Assembly (NCBI RefSeq): GCF_001457455.1
Contig: NZ_LN831026.1
Span: 1,364,001-1,428,000 of the forward strand
Direction: 5' to 3'
From: Corynebacterium diphtheriae
GTDB taxonomy: Bacteria; Actinomycetota; Actinomycetes; Mycobacteriales; Mycobacteriaceae
Length of the DNA: 64,000 nucleotides
A program made the position numbers and the translations under genes. This document shows positions 19,239 through 27,345 of this stretch, piece after piece (positions within the stretch are counted from its first letter, which is position 1; each line of letters begins with the position of its first letter). Below the pieces are notes generated by a model. It had not been told where the DNA came from and searched no databases. It saw only the letters and a program-made list of their open reading frames with translations.

Positions 19239-19608
19239 TGTTTTCCTCTTGTGCAATGCCCTGGGCGATTTTTGCTCCTTCTACTGCAGCCGGCATTCCA
19301 GCGTATACCCCGGCATGGAGAATAGCTTCGATAATTTCTTCAAATGAGCACCCGTTGCGGCGCGCTCCTCTAATGTGTGTCGCGAGCTCCGCATGCCTGT
19401 CTTGCGCGGCAAGAATACCCACGGTCACTAAACTGCGGGTTCGTAAATCGAGCCCACTTCTAGGCCAAAGAAACCCCCAGGGAGCTGTCTCAAGTAGTTC
19501 GAGCACGGGTTGTGCGGGGCCCCATCCTTTTAAAGTGGTGTTGACATAGTTATCACCCAGGACCTTGCGCCTGATAGCATCGGATTGAGTTTGTTTTTCT
19601 TTATCCAT
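19225..19608 (-). CDS. Carboxymuconolactone decarboxylase-like protein
   Basis: The product of about 127 residues starts at ATG 19608 with AGGAG seven bases upstream; an in-frame start at 19635 is less supported. The CMD fold signatures are present: DLRTRSLVTVGILAAQDRHAE and LATHIRGARRNGCSFEEIIE, then AILHAGVYAGMPAA. It lacks the Cys-x-x-Cys of AhpD-type peroxidase members, fitting the PcaC-like subgroup (lactone decarboxylation), but the substrate is unknown. Its ATG overlaps the stop of the upstream FAD-binding gene by 8 bases, and its 3' end overlaps the MFS fragment, indicating a coupled operon. Confidence 0.85.
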   Translation of the reverse strand: MDKEKQTQSDAIRRKVLGDNYVNTTLKGWGPAQPVLELLETAPWGFLWPRSGLDLRTRSLVTVGILAAQDRHAELATHIRGARRNGCSFEEIIEAILHAGVYAGMPAAVEGAKIAQGIAQEENNGEA

Positions 19609-21450
19609 AATTATTCTCCTGAATTTGTCTGGCAATCACATCTGCGTCCGTAATGATCACGGAATTGACGAATGGCCGGATTGTCGCCGCAGTTCCCCAT
19701 TGGATCCCTTCAAGAGGAATGCCATAAGCGAAAAGCAGTCCGGTATTTTTATCAGTGCCCGATTGATAGGCGATAAAAGTCTTCGGGTTGACATCGATAG
19801 CCCCCGAGACCCTACTTGTCTCGGAGTAGAGGTGGGGCTTTACGATGCCCCGGGATAAGAGGTCGCCGAGCAGGGGATCTGCAGTGTGATGAATCGCTCC
19901 AGACGGCAGCCGTGCCTCGATCAGAACTGTTGCCCACCCCTGGGAATCAGGAATCGTGGGAGCAAAATAAGAGTAAGCGCCCCTTCCCTCGAGAAGATCA
20001 ATGCTGGATTCAGCAGGCAAAATGGTTACCACTCCCGCATCCACCAGAGCTTTGAGCTGCTTAATCCGCTCGACGGGAGGGCCGATAGACAGAAATGCAT
20101 TGTTCGGGCTATAACGGTCCATTAACTCGGTAGCGTATGACCGTCCAGAAATTCGCCCGTATTGAACACAAGCGCGAATTTCATTACGTAAATCACGCAA
20201 GGTATCTAAGGCAGTCTTTAGTGGTCCTACTTTATTGCCCTGCTCTGCAGCATCAATATCTGCACGCAACCGCGCTGAAACAGCCCTTTGGTAGTCAGAC
20301 AACGAGCACCCGGGAGCATTTACCCAGCGTGGGGAAAGCAAATCAGACCAGTCCAAAGTTTCAGATAGGCCAATTTCCTGCCGCCAATGAATAAGCTCCT
20401 TAACACCCATCTGGGCCCGGGATTCGGCCTCCTGCTTTTCCGAGTCAAGACCGCTTTGTTCCAAGAGGGCGATCGTAAATGCTAACTCTACCTCGAGGAG
20501 GATCTTAGGCCATACATCGCCTGAAAAGCTGGCGTTGTCCAGCGTCCGGGCAAAATCCTCGGTAAGAAACCGTGGTAGCCACCTCTCGTTAGGCTGCTTC
20601 TGATTCCTCCCACGAGCATGATGAGGCGCGCCCTTTCGGGAGCACGCGATTATCTTCGGTTCCTTTCCTGAGGGAATGTACCGGAAGGTATCCCCGTCTG
20701 AGGAGAACCGCCCGCCACGATATTCGGTAAGCAATTCCAGATAGTCAAAAAAGTTAAACCCATTCCCCGAAGTATCACTGTGTCATTGGGCGATATTCGA
20801 CTAGTTTCTTTCGGTGAAGCGCCACCCCTTGGGAGGTAAATTAATCCCGCCTGGTTTGCCGAACGTGCCATCTCAAGCTCGCTCTCAGACATTTGCTGAG
20901 AGGTATGCCCAACTGCCAACACAACATTTTTGACCACTACTGTGTGCCCATCAGAGTCCATGAGAGCGTATGCCCCCCTCTTGATCGGAAATAGATAGCA
21001 CTCGCGTGGGCACTAAGTGAATATCTACATAATCTCGATAGGCAGTAACTACCTGAGAAGCTACCCAGTGAAGATAAGCGCCATAGAGAGCCCTGGATGT
21101 ATAGGTGTCTGGACCCGTTTGCAGAGCCTCTTCCAAAAGGACAGGATCTGAGTGCAGGAAGGCAGAGGCTTTCTCAGATTTCAGCCATTCGTAAAATGTG
21201 GGACCCTCGAGATACTTCCCCTCGATACCGGCGCTGGAATCAGGGAAACCACTGAGCTGAGATGCCACAGTATTCATGAGGAGAGCAGGGGTCTGATAAG
21301 GATTCCACACCTTGCCGGATCCGAAGGATGAATCATCAAACCAGACCAGTACGGGTGTTTCTTCTCGATCATTACTGTGCGCCAACCGGTCCAGGGTTCT
21401 TTCGACGACCGCCAGCCCTCTCGGCCCCCGCCCACAACAGCTACCTGGGC
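19601..21450 (-). pseudogene. FAD/NAD(P)-binding protein, disrupted by three frameshifts
   Basis: Minus-strand pieces in successive frames join into one FAD-NAD(P)-binding protein of about 610 residues. The dinucleotide-binding start is VAVVGGGREG (about 21447). LAVVERTLDRLAH, then WFDDSSFGSGKVWNP and PALLMNTVASQLSGF, follow. Next come VVLAVGHTSQQ and VILRGMGL, then FFDYLELLTEYRGGRF and the long C-terminal part to the stop at 19601. Frame breaks occur near 21413, in a run of six G (minus strand) near 20976, and in a run of six T near 20748. Either a pseudogene, or homopolymer sequencing error or slippage. It is the second gene of the nitronate monooxygenase operon. Confidence 0.78.
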
Positions 21451-22509
21451 AGCCAGAGGAACGACTCGACCGACGCCTAGAGAAGTAGAATATGGGGTCA
21501 GCTCATCAACAATATCGGCCGCAGGTGCCGAATGGGTGCACCCGTAGTTCACTCCCGCCCAAAGGTTAAGGCTTTCCACGTCGCCAGCGTAATTAGCATT
21601 TGCTCTTAACTCTGAAGTCAAATGGTGAAGTTCCGGATACATCGACGGAGCGGACTGGGAGTACTTTTCAGTAAAAGTATTGGTGATGGCGCGAGCCAAT
21701 CTTCCGGTGAACGCCTTAGTAAGGGTGGTCGGCCGACCGCTTAACTCTTTCAGAGCAATCTTGTGGGTATGTTTCGTCCCCGCCTCATCTGCGAGAAGAA
21801 AATGGGTGCCCACCTGTATAGCCCATGCACCCCGGCGAAGGAGTGCGAGGGCTTCTTTTGCAGTCGCGATACCACCTGCAGCAATAACAGGCTTACTTAC
21901 TTTAGACAAGGCATATTCCAGCAGTTCAGAAGTAGAATGAGTCGATCCCTCACTCTCGGTAGAGAGCACAGTCGCTCGATGACCTCCAGCTTCTGCCCCC
22001 TGAACACATATAGCATCACACGAGGTGGATGCAAGAAAGTCGATCTCATGAGGCGTTGTCGCATTTAAAACAACACTTTTCCCTGCTTCTTGAAACTCAT
22101 GGATCAACGTTTCATCAGGGTAGCCAAACGTAAATGAAACTACTTGAGCCTGCGAGCTTAAAGCAATGTCTATCTTTTCCCGGTAAAAGTCGTCCCCCGT
22201 AAAGGGTTGCTCAGGTAACTCCCCAAGTATCTGGGTATCCTTTTCGAGTAAGACGCGGTACCGCTTCCATAGGTCCTGATCCTTAGAAGAACGCTCTCGA
22301 TCCGGAGGCGGGCAGAATATATTTATCCCGTACGGACCGTCCGCTTCACCTTCAACCTGTTGAATTGCCGATATCAGCTTTTCTGGGGTTAAGTAACCTG
22401 CAGCAATATTTCCCAAACCGCCAGCATTTGTTACCGCGACACAAAGTTCAGGAGCAGAAGGCCCCCCTGCCATTGGTGCCAAAATCAAGGGTCGCTTCAA
22501 AGTGATCAT
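21274..22509 (-). CDS. Nitronate monooxygenase-like flavoenzyme
   Basis: The frame of 411 residues has a TIM-barrel nitronate monooxygenase core over about residues 1-345: PLILAPMAGGPS, NAGGLGNIAAGYLT, VVSFTFGYP, the phosphate/FMN-binding CVQGAEAGGHRATV, KPVIAAGGIATAKEA and AIQVGTHFL. Such enzymes use FMN and O2 to oxidise nitronates; related folds also include enoyl reductases. The last 60 or so residues, from VAVVGGGREG, actually belong to the Rossmann start of the downstream FAD-binding gene read on past its first frameshift. Either the two were fused, or the original stop has been lost. ATG 22509 is the first gene of the operon. Confidence 0.85.
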   Translation of the reverse strand: MITLKRPLILAPMAGGPSAPELCVAVTNAGGLGNIAAGYLTPEKLISAIQQVEGEADGPYGINIFCPPPDRERSSKDQDLWKRYRVLLEKDTQILGELPEQPFTGDDFYREKIDIALSSQAQVVSFTFGYPDETLIHEFQEAGKSVVLNATTPHEIDFLASTSCDAICVQGAEAGGHRATVLSTESEGSTHSTSELLEYALSKVSKPVIAAGGIATAKEALALLRRGAWAIQVGTHFLLADEAGTKHTHKIALKELSGRPTTLTKAFTGRLARAITNTFTEKYSQSAPSMYPELHHLTSELRANANYAGDVESLNLWAGVNYGCTHSAPAADIVDELTPYSTSLGVGRVVPLAAQVAVVGGGREGWRSSKEPWTGWRTVMIEKKHPYWSGLMIHPSDPARCGILIRPLLSS

Positions 22510-22837
22510 GAATGAAATCCTTACTCAGTGAGATTCACGGCGTGATTCACGCTACACGATTTCCCCATACGCCGATAGATAAGCCCGAAGAAAAATCACG
22601 AACGCGCAATAGCTTTCTCATATTCAAAGGCACCGGTCTCTGATCCTCAGGCTACAGTGAGAGCCGTGGCAGGGCTCGCAAGTGTGGATTTCGACTTGAC
22701 ACTGGGTCGTGGCAGCGCTCGTACGACAGTGGAAAAGCGCGTGAGAGAGTGGGGCGATTCTGGTGGACATGAGAACGCTTGAAGATGAATGGACGCCGAG
22801 CAACGAAAGCTGCTCGGCGTCCATTTCCTGTGCTCCG
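22510..22837. other. Intergenic region with a bidirectional terminator and a short orphan frame
   Basis: This 328-base stretch separates the nitronate monooxygenase start from the decayed membrane-protein gene. Apart from the hairpin at 22789-22824, a short plus-strand frame (about 22658-22770, GTG start, ending in GGHENA) is open but has no recognisable family. It may be the tail of a lost gene. Confidence 0.4.
22789..22824. terminator. Strong hairpin terminator
   Basis: A perfect 14-base stem (ATGGACGCCGAGCA / TGCTCGGCGTCCAT) has an 8-base loop. It is located 14 bases after the stop of the minus-strand membrane-protein remnant. It lacks a long T-run on either side, but its strength and position suggest termination. 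Confidence 0.7.
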
Positions 22838-23102
22838 TTAGTCGAAAAAGATTACCAACAGGAGGATAAGAATGAGTGCGGCTGCAGCGGAAAAGCAGAG
22901 AACCGCCTGCGTCTTCTTTCCTTCCCCTTCTACCCCCAGTCTTGATGAACATGGAGACAAGCTCGGCCGCGAAAAACAGAAACAGAAACGCTCCTGCCCA
23001 TGTAACCCATGGGATACCCGGGTTGAACGGAATTGCTACCGCAGTAATGGCCAACTACACTATCGCGCTGTACACATGGTTCGATGTCGAAAGTCTTTCC
23101 AT
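22838..23102 (-). pseudogene. Small multi-pass membrane protein remnant
   Basis: From ATG 23102 (upstream GGAAAGG) the minus strand reads MERLSTSNHVYSAIV, then an in-frame TAG. The same frame continues AITAVAIPFNPGIPWVTWAG and AFLFLFFAAELVSMF, and after a frameshift near 22915 ends FSAAAALILILLLVIFFD-stop at 22838. The intact product would have been about 87 residues with two or three membrane segments. It resembles small DUF6804-type proteins only loosely. It directly follows a decayed secreted-peptide gene and ends at a terminator, so it could have been an immunity or export partner. Confidence 0.5.
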
Positions 23103-23121
23103 TGGGCGCCGCCCTTTCCAG

Positions 23122-23637
23122 CTAACAGGAAACCACGGCGATCATTGCGCCTCCTGCAGCCTCGCAGGCTGAACCGGTGAAAACTCCCACGATGGGCGTG
23201 GCGATGCCGCCGACAGATGCCGACGCAGGGACACACTAGGACTCCCTAGGTGATGTTGAAGGCCTATGCGGCTGCCATGACACAACCGTGGTGCGCCGTC
23301 TCGGCAACGAACATCCGCGTTGCCTCGTCGTAACGGAACGCGACGTTCTCGTTGCCCTCATTGTCGAGATCGATGGAAGCAATGATGTTGCCCGCTTGAT
23401 CCCGCCACGTAGCCACGTTGTTGGCGATATCCACGGAATCGCCTGCAGCGGTATTCAGCTTGAGTCCGTCTTCAGCAGGAACAGCGGATCGCTCATTCCG
23501 GATTGATCGAGCGCTACCTGAGTGGTGACGCTCGCGGCGGGTACCACATAAGTAGTGGCTGCCTCCATTCCAGCTGAAGAAAACGCGAGCACCGCCATGG
23601 CGGTGGCGATAAGGGGACGAAAGGATGTAGTACGCAT
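23122..23637 (-). pseudogene. Secreted precursor protein remnant, possibly bacteriocin-like
   Basis: ATG 23637 with AAGGTCC upstream starts a signal peptide (MRTTSFRPLIATAMAVLAF to MEA). A frameshift near 23490 joins SAVPAEDGLKLNTAAGDSVD and NEGNENVAFRYDEATRMFV, ending AETAHHGCVMAAA. Then, past two in-frame TAG codons and another shift, comes a Gly/Ala-rich hydrophobic tail VGGIATPIVGVFTGSACEAA and GGAMIAVVSC-stop at 23124. Signal, polar middle domain and a Cys-containing small-residue C-terminus ending in Cys recall halocin C8-like peptide precursors in actinobacteria. That comparison is from memory. The gene is dead as written. Confidence 0.5.
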
Positions 23638-23860
23638 AAGGACCTTCTAAGTGGGTCTCCGAAGGTTTACACCACGCTAAGGGACGCAACCACTCCCCAG
23701 TACTTCTCATCGTTGGAGGCACTGGGGAGAAGCCACCTGCGAGTAGAAGTCATAGCACAAGCAATGAATATTCCCCATAATGATGCTGAGTACCGGAGAG
23801 CTCCTGCTGGTATCAAAGCTAGGAAACTAAAGAAAGGTTTTTCTTCATATGAGGTTTTAT

Positions 23861-25082
23861 CTAACTGCCTGTCGGCAGGGGAACCGTATATTGCTTATGG
23901 TGTGACCCCCCTACATCGGCAGGGTTCCCCTCAGCACGAAGTGTTCTCAGATGACGTTTCACGGTCGCTTCCGACAGGCCTGTTTCAGCCATGATTTCGC
24001 GCCTAGTAGGAGTTCTTTCTGTCTCAATCCAAAAGGAAGTTACGAATTGTCCAACAGCTTGCTTGTTGGACAACCCCTGCACTTTTGCGCATATGCGTCT
24101 TTCGCATGGTTTCTAAACGACCTTGTGCATAGTCGCTTTCGCGATCTTCCCAGCGTTGTGCGGCTTTCTTACCGCCTCTGCGGCCCATGGTGGCGAGTGC
24201 TTTGCGTTCACTACTCGTGGCTTTTCCTGGAGCACTAGAGCTAGCGTAGGCCTCGCTCTTGGACTGGGTGACGTAGCCGCGCACACGCCTTGCCATGGTC
24301 TGACGGTCACGCATCGGTGGTATCTCGATGTCTCGTCCTGCCCCGCCGTGACGCTGTGCGACGTTGTAGGCATGCTCGTATGCGTCAATAATCGCTGCAT
24401 CTGTCAGACGCTGGCCTTGTTGACGCAGACGGTGCCCAGTCTTGAGCGCATGGCGGAAAGCCGTTTCGTCGCGAGCTGCAGTGCCCTGGGTAATCCAGAG
24501 GACACGCACACCGTCGATAAGCTCCGGATCGTACTGGTCGAGTCCCCCGGCGATTTCTGCATCCACGTCTTGGGCCAGGGCTTTGAACGCTTGGGCCTCC
24601 TCACGCCGGGTCTTGACCGCGTTGATGAGCTCGCGGCCAGAGGAAAACTGCTGGCGCGGGGCGGTGTTGAACTGTTCGTGTCCTGCTACGTCCCTCACCT
24701 GCTTTATCAAGTCTCCAAGACGCATCACCCGATTGTGCTGCCTGTACCAACGATAAGCGGTCGGAGCCTTACCGGTATAGAACGGGTTGCGGCTAAAACG
24801 GTGGGAAAAGTGCGGGTCATGATCTAAAAGCTCACCCAGTACGCGCGTGGTTGCTGCCAGTAGCTTCATCTGCGCTGATTTACCCATACGGTCGGCATAA
24901 ACGGGGTCGATAAGCCAGATGAACTGGGCTTTCCCGTTCGTGGGGTTGATTCCCACCCAGGCCGGCCCGATGTTGTTCGAGATAAGTGAACGCACCACGT
25001 CACGGACATAAGGATTCAGATCTGCGGGGTCACCGCCGGCTGTTCCTACCTGGTCAACGTCAACGACCAGGACGGCGGCATA
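23861..25082 (-). pseudogene. Plasmid replication initiator (Rep), truncated and frameshifted
   Basis: The minus-strand frame is open from about 25082 without a start codon: VLVVDVDQVGTAGGDPADLN, then VRSLISNNIGPAWVGINPTN, KAQFIWLIDPVYAD and FSHRFSRNPFYTGKAPTAYR, a replicase/primase-like core with PriCT-like features. The C-terminal part has ALATMGRRGGKKAAQRWEDR. After a frameshift near 24060 it ends with a helix-turn-helix (RREIMAETGLSEATVKRHLR). This matches Rep proteins of corynebacterial plasmids in style. The N-terminus is missing and the frame is broken, so this is a chromosomal scar of an integrated plasmid. Confidence 0.78.
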
Positions 25083-25433
25083 CTACTTACTGGTAAGCAT
25101 GACGTACTCGCACCGCCCTAAAGCCTCGGTGTCGAAGCGATCACATAGTGATTACTATATATTAAGTACATCATCCCCGAGTCCCGTACAGCGTTTTGAA
25201 AAAATTTTCAAAAATGTCGGCTATGCATCAGTCGGAATGTTGCCTTTTCTCGCTATTTCGCCCATAGCGAAGAAAAGTAAAAGCAACCGTCCGATATCGT
25301 TTCCTGCACCGTCATTAACATTGAGTCAATTGAGTCGCTCGCCTCTTTGGGGTCGACATTCGTCGAATGTAATGTACGGGGAGTTTATTACTTTCGCCCA
25401 ATAGCCTTAATCTCTTCGGAAGAAGGATCGAAT
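25083..25433. other. Gene-free stretch between rep remnant and ccdA
   Basis: About 350 bases of lower G+C. A plus-strand frame at 25099-25404 contains a short SFPAPSLTLSQLSRSPLWG stretch, vaguely like the start of thioredoxin-like ResA/TlpA domains that often precede ccdA. No catalytic Cys-x-x-Cys follows. I do not annotate a gene. Confidence 0.35.
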
Positions 25434-26221
25434 ATGAACGAACTAGGCTCTACTTTTCTGAGCTTGTCGTCAGTGGACCACTGATATTAGCTTTTCTAGC
25501 ATCAGCCATAGCTGGGATGGTTTCGTTCGCTTCTCCTTGCATTATCCCACTAGTACCAGGGTATATATCCTATCTTGCCGGGGTAGTAGGAGCTACAACA
25601 GCGCCTACAAATGATGGCGTATTTGTAAAGAGATATCGAGGCAGGGTTTGCGGCTCTGCACTGATCTTCGTAGCGGGTTTTACCATAATCTTCATTCTCG
25701 AAACTGCAGCAGTCTTTGGGGCAATACAGGCTATCCAGACGAATAAAGAGATGCTAATGCGCGTAGGTGGTGTAGTAACCATCTTCATGGGCCTGATATT
25801 CATGGGATTCATTCAACCATTTCAAAAAGACACTCGAATGGCTCCACGCCGTTGGCAAACAATAGCCGGGGCTCCCCTACTCGGTGCAGTATTTGCACTA
25901 GGGTGGACCCCATGCCTTACCCCCACCCTCACAGCTATTATCTCTATATCTTTAGGAACTGATGGAGTCACCGCAACGCGCGGAGTAGGACTCATCGCAT
26001 CCTATTGCTTCGGGCTGGGAATGCCATTCGTCCTAGTAGCGCTAGGTTCATCTGCAGTACTGAAAAATCTTGAAAAATTAAGGCGTCATTCCCATACTAT
26101 TCCGACAGTCGGCGGAGTGATGCTTGTTTCCGTAGATATCCTTCTCTTGACTGGACGGTGGGGAGTATTCGTGAGCTGGGTACAACAGTGGTCAGCTTCC
26201 GGGATAATCTTGCCTATTTAG
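25434..26221 (+). pseudogene. ccdA: Cytochrome c biogenesis/thiol-disulfide transporter CcdA with 5' frameshift
   Basis: ATG 25434 (GAAGAAGGATCG upstream) begins MNELGSTF. After a one-base loss in a run of four T (about 25454), the +2 frame continues SELVVSGPLILAFLASAIAG and MVSFASPCIIPLVPGYISYL. The rest is intact, with six membrane segments and both redox cysteines: SFASPC near the start of the barrel and GWTPCLTPTL in segment 4. CcdA passes reducing equivalents across the membrane for extracytoplasmic thiols. As written, only an internal ATG at 25517 would give a 234-residue product lacking TM1. No ResB/ResC genes are adjacent. Confidence 0.8.
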
Positions 26222-26238
26222 ATAGCTACAGTCGGGCC

Positions 26239-26270
26239 TGACCCCCGGAAAGTGGACACGTCGGGGGTCA
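26239..26270. repeat. Inverted repeat resembling an IS terminus
   Basis: TGACCCCCG (26239-26247) and its complement CGGGGGTCA (26262-26270) flank AAAGTGGACACG. The sequence TGACCCCCGGAAAGTGGACA resembles ends of IS3-family elements. It probably marks a relic junction next to an IS256 transposase fragment. Confidence 0.45.
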
Positions 26271-26444
26271 AGGCCCCCAGCGTTAATTGGTGGCTGCAAC
26301 AGGCCCTTAACCAGTTCCTTGGCCTCATTGGTGGGGTCGACAATTCGTTAATCAGGCTGGCGAGTCTAGGATTTCCATCAGCTTCTCGCTGACCTTGTTG
26401 ACCGTCGCTGGGGCATGGCCTTTCTCCAGTGACACTGTAGTCAT
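26271..26444 (-). pseudogene. IS256-family transposase N-terminal fragment
   Basis: ATG 26444 reads MTTVSLEKGHAPATVNKVSE and KLMEILDSPA; after a frame change it continues TNEAKELVKGLLQPPINAG. This is the N-terminus of a mutator-type transposase closely related in plan to the one at 27376-28731. Nothing downstream of about 58 codons remains. It indicates a second, older copy of a related element. Confidence 0.65.
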
Positions 26445-26582
26445 TATCTGTGAAACTTCTTCTAGATTAGAGCCTCACACATAAACATCCTGACACTCTC
26501 TATTCGTGCTCGGTACACCCCTAAGAAATACTGTTCGATGCGCAGAAGTATCGCGTATGCATTCTCTCTTTGTACTGTCCTG

Positions 26583-27175
26583 TTAGGAGCCTTTCAACGC
26601 CCGGTACACCGTAGGGCGGGTAACGCCGAAGCCCCGCGCCAAGGCTGCTTTCGACTCCCCCGCCAGTGTGCGCCGCTTAATCTCCGCTACCTGCTCTGTG
26701 CTTAGAGCAGGTAGCGGCCTTTGTACTTTCCGGCCTTTTTCGCCAACGTAATCCCCTCTGCTTGGCGTTCGCGGATAATGGCCCGCTCAAACTCCGCAAA
26801 CGAACCTAAAATACCCAGCATTAAATCCGCACGCGGATCTGTAGTGTCTTTCACAAACGCGAGATTCTCATGCAGAAAAGTAACAGTCACACCTTTGCCG
26901 ATAAGTTCATCAACAATGCCGCGAAGATCCGTCAGCGATCGGGCGAGGCGGTCGATCGACGAGACGACGAGTTCGTCACAGTAGCGCACATACGCCATAC
27001 ATTCCCCCAGCCCTGGGCGGGCAGTCTTGGTGCGGCCGGAAATCTTATCTTCAAAGAACCGGTCAATTCTGCCGGAAGCATTGAGTAGTTCTTTCTGGCG
27101 CTGATTATTCTGCTCCACCGTCGAAACCCGGATATAGCCCACCCGCTGCCCACGCGAACCAGAGTCATTGCCCAT
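26583..27175 (-). pseudogene. Serine recombinase/resolvase with C-terminal frameshift
   Basis: ATG 27175 begins an N-terminal resolvase catalytic domain with GYIRVSTVEQN (nucleophile Ser in RVST), SSIDRLARSLTDL, GVTVTFLHENL and LGILGSFAEFERAIIRERQ, ending KYKGRYLL-stop at 26702. In the next frame the C-terminal DNA-binding helix-turn-helix continues (ALSTEQVAEIKRRTLAGESK, AALARGFGVTRPTVYRALKG) to 26583, so one base has been lost near 26716. It would have resolved plasmid or transposon cointegrates. Its ATG overlaps the stop of an upstream fragment (TAATG). Confidence 0.85.
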
Positions 27176-27345
27176 TAGTCTTCGCCCCGCGACGGCGTAA
27201 AGGTACCATTCTCCTGGGCAATGACCGCATCACGATACGACTCGATTGCATCCGAGAGAGCATAAAGCTGAACACAATCGAGACCATCAGCGTCAGCAAG
27301 CAAGGCTTGCACGATCCTGCCCAACGCCTGCTGCCCCGACGGAGC
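27175..27345 (-). pseudogene. 3' fragment of an unknown gene upstream of the resolvase
   Basis: An open minus-strand frame (LGRIVQALLADADGLDCVQL, then YALSDAIESYRDAVIAQENG, ending TPSRGED) stops at 27175-27177. It is cut at its 5' side by the IS256-type element beginning at 27346. I do not recognise the family. Its stop overlaps the resolvase start by one base, so the two were probably co-translated plasmid or transposon genes. Confidence 0.45.

Noticed and set aside
22647..23054. A single 135-residue minus-strand protein
   Set aside because: Only its first third looks like a real membrane protein; the rest is out of frame, runs through a terminator hairpin, and the true frame ends at 22838.
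23713..23994. Plus-strand frame of 93 codons
   Set aside because: It lies partly antisense to the rep remnant, has no ribosome site and no family features.
25099..25404. Possible ResA/TlpA-like gene upstream of ccdA
   Set aside because: Only a short stretch is suggestive, no Cys-x-x-Cys motif follows, and no consistent frame could be built.
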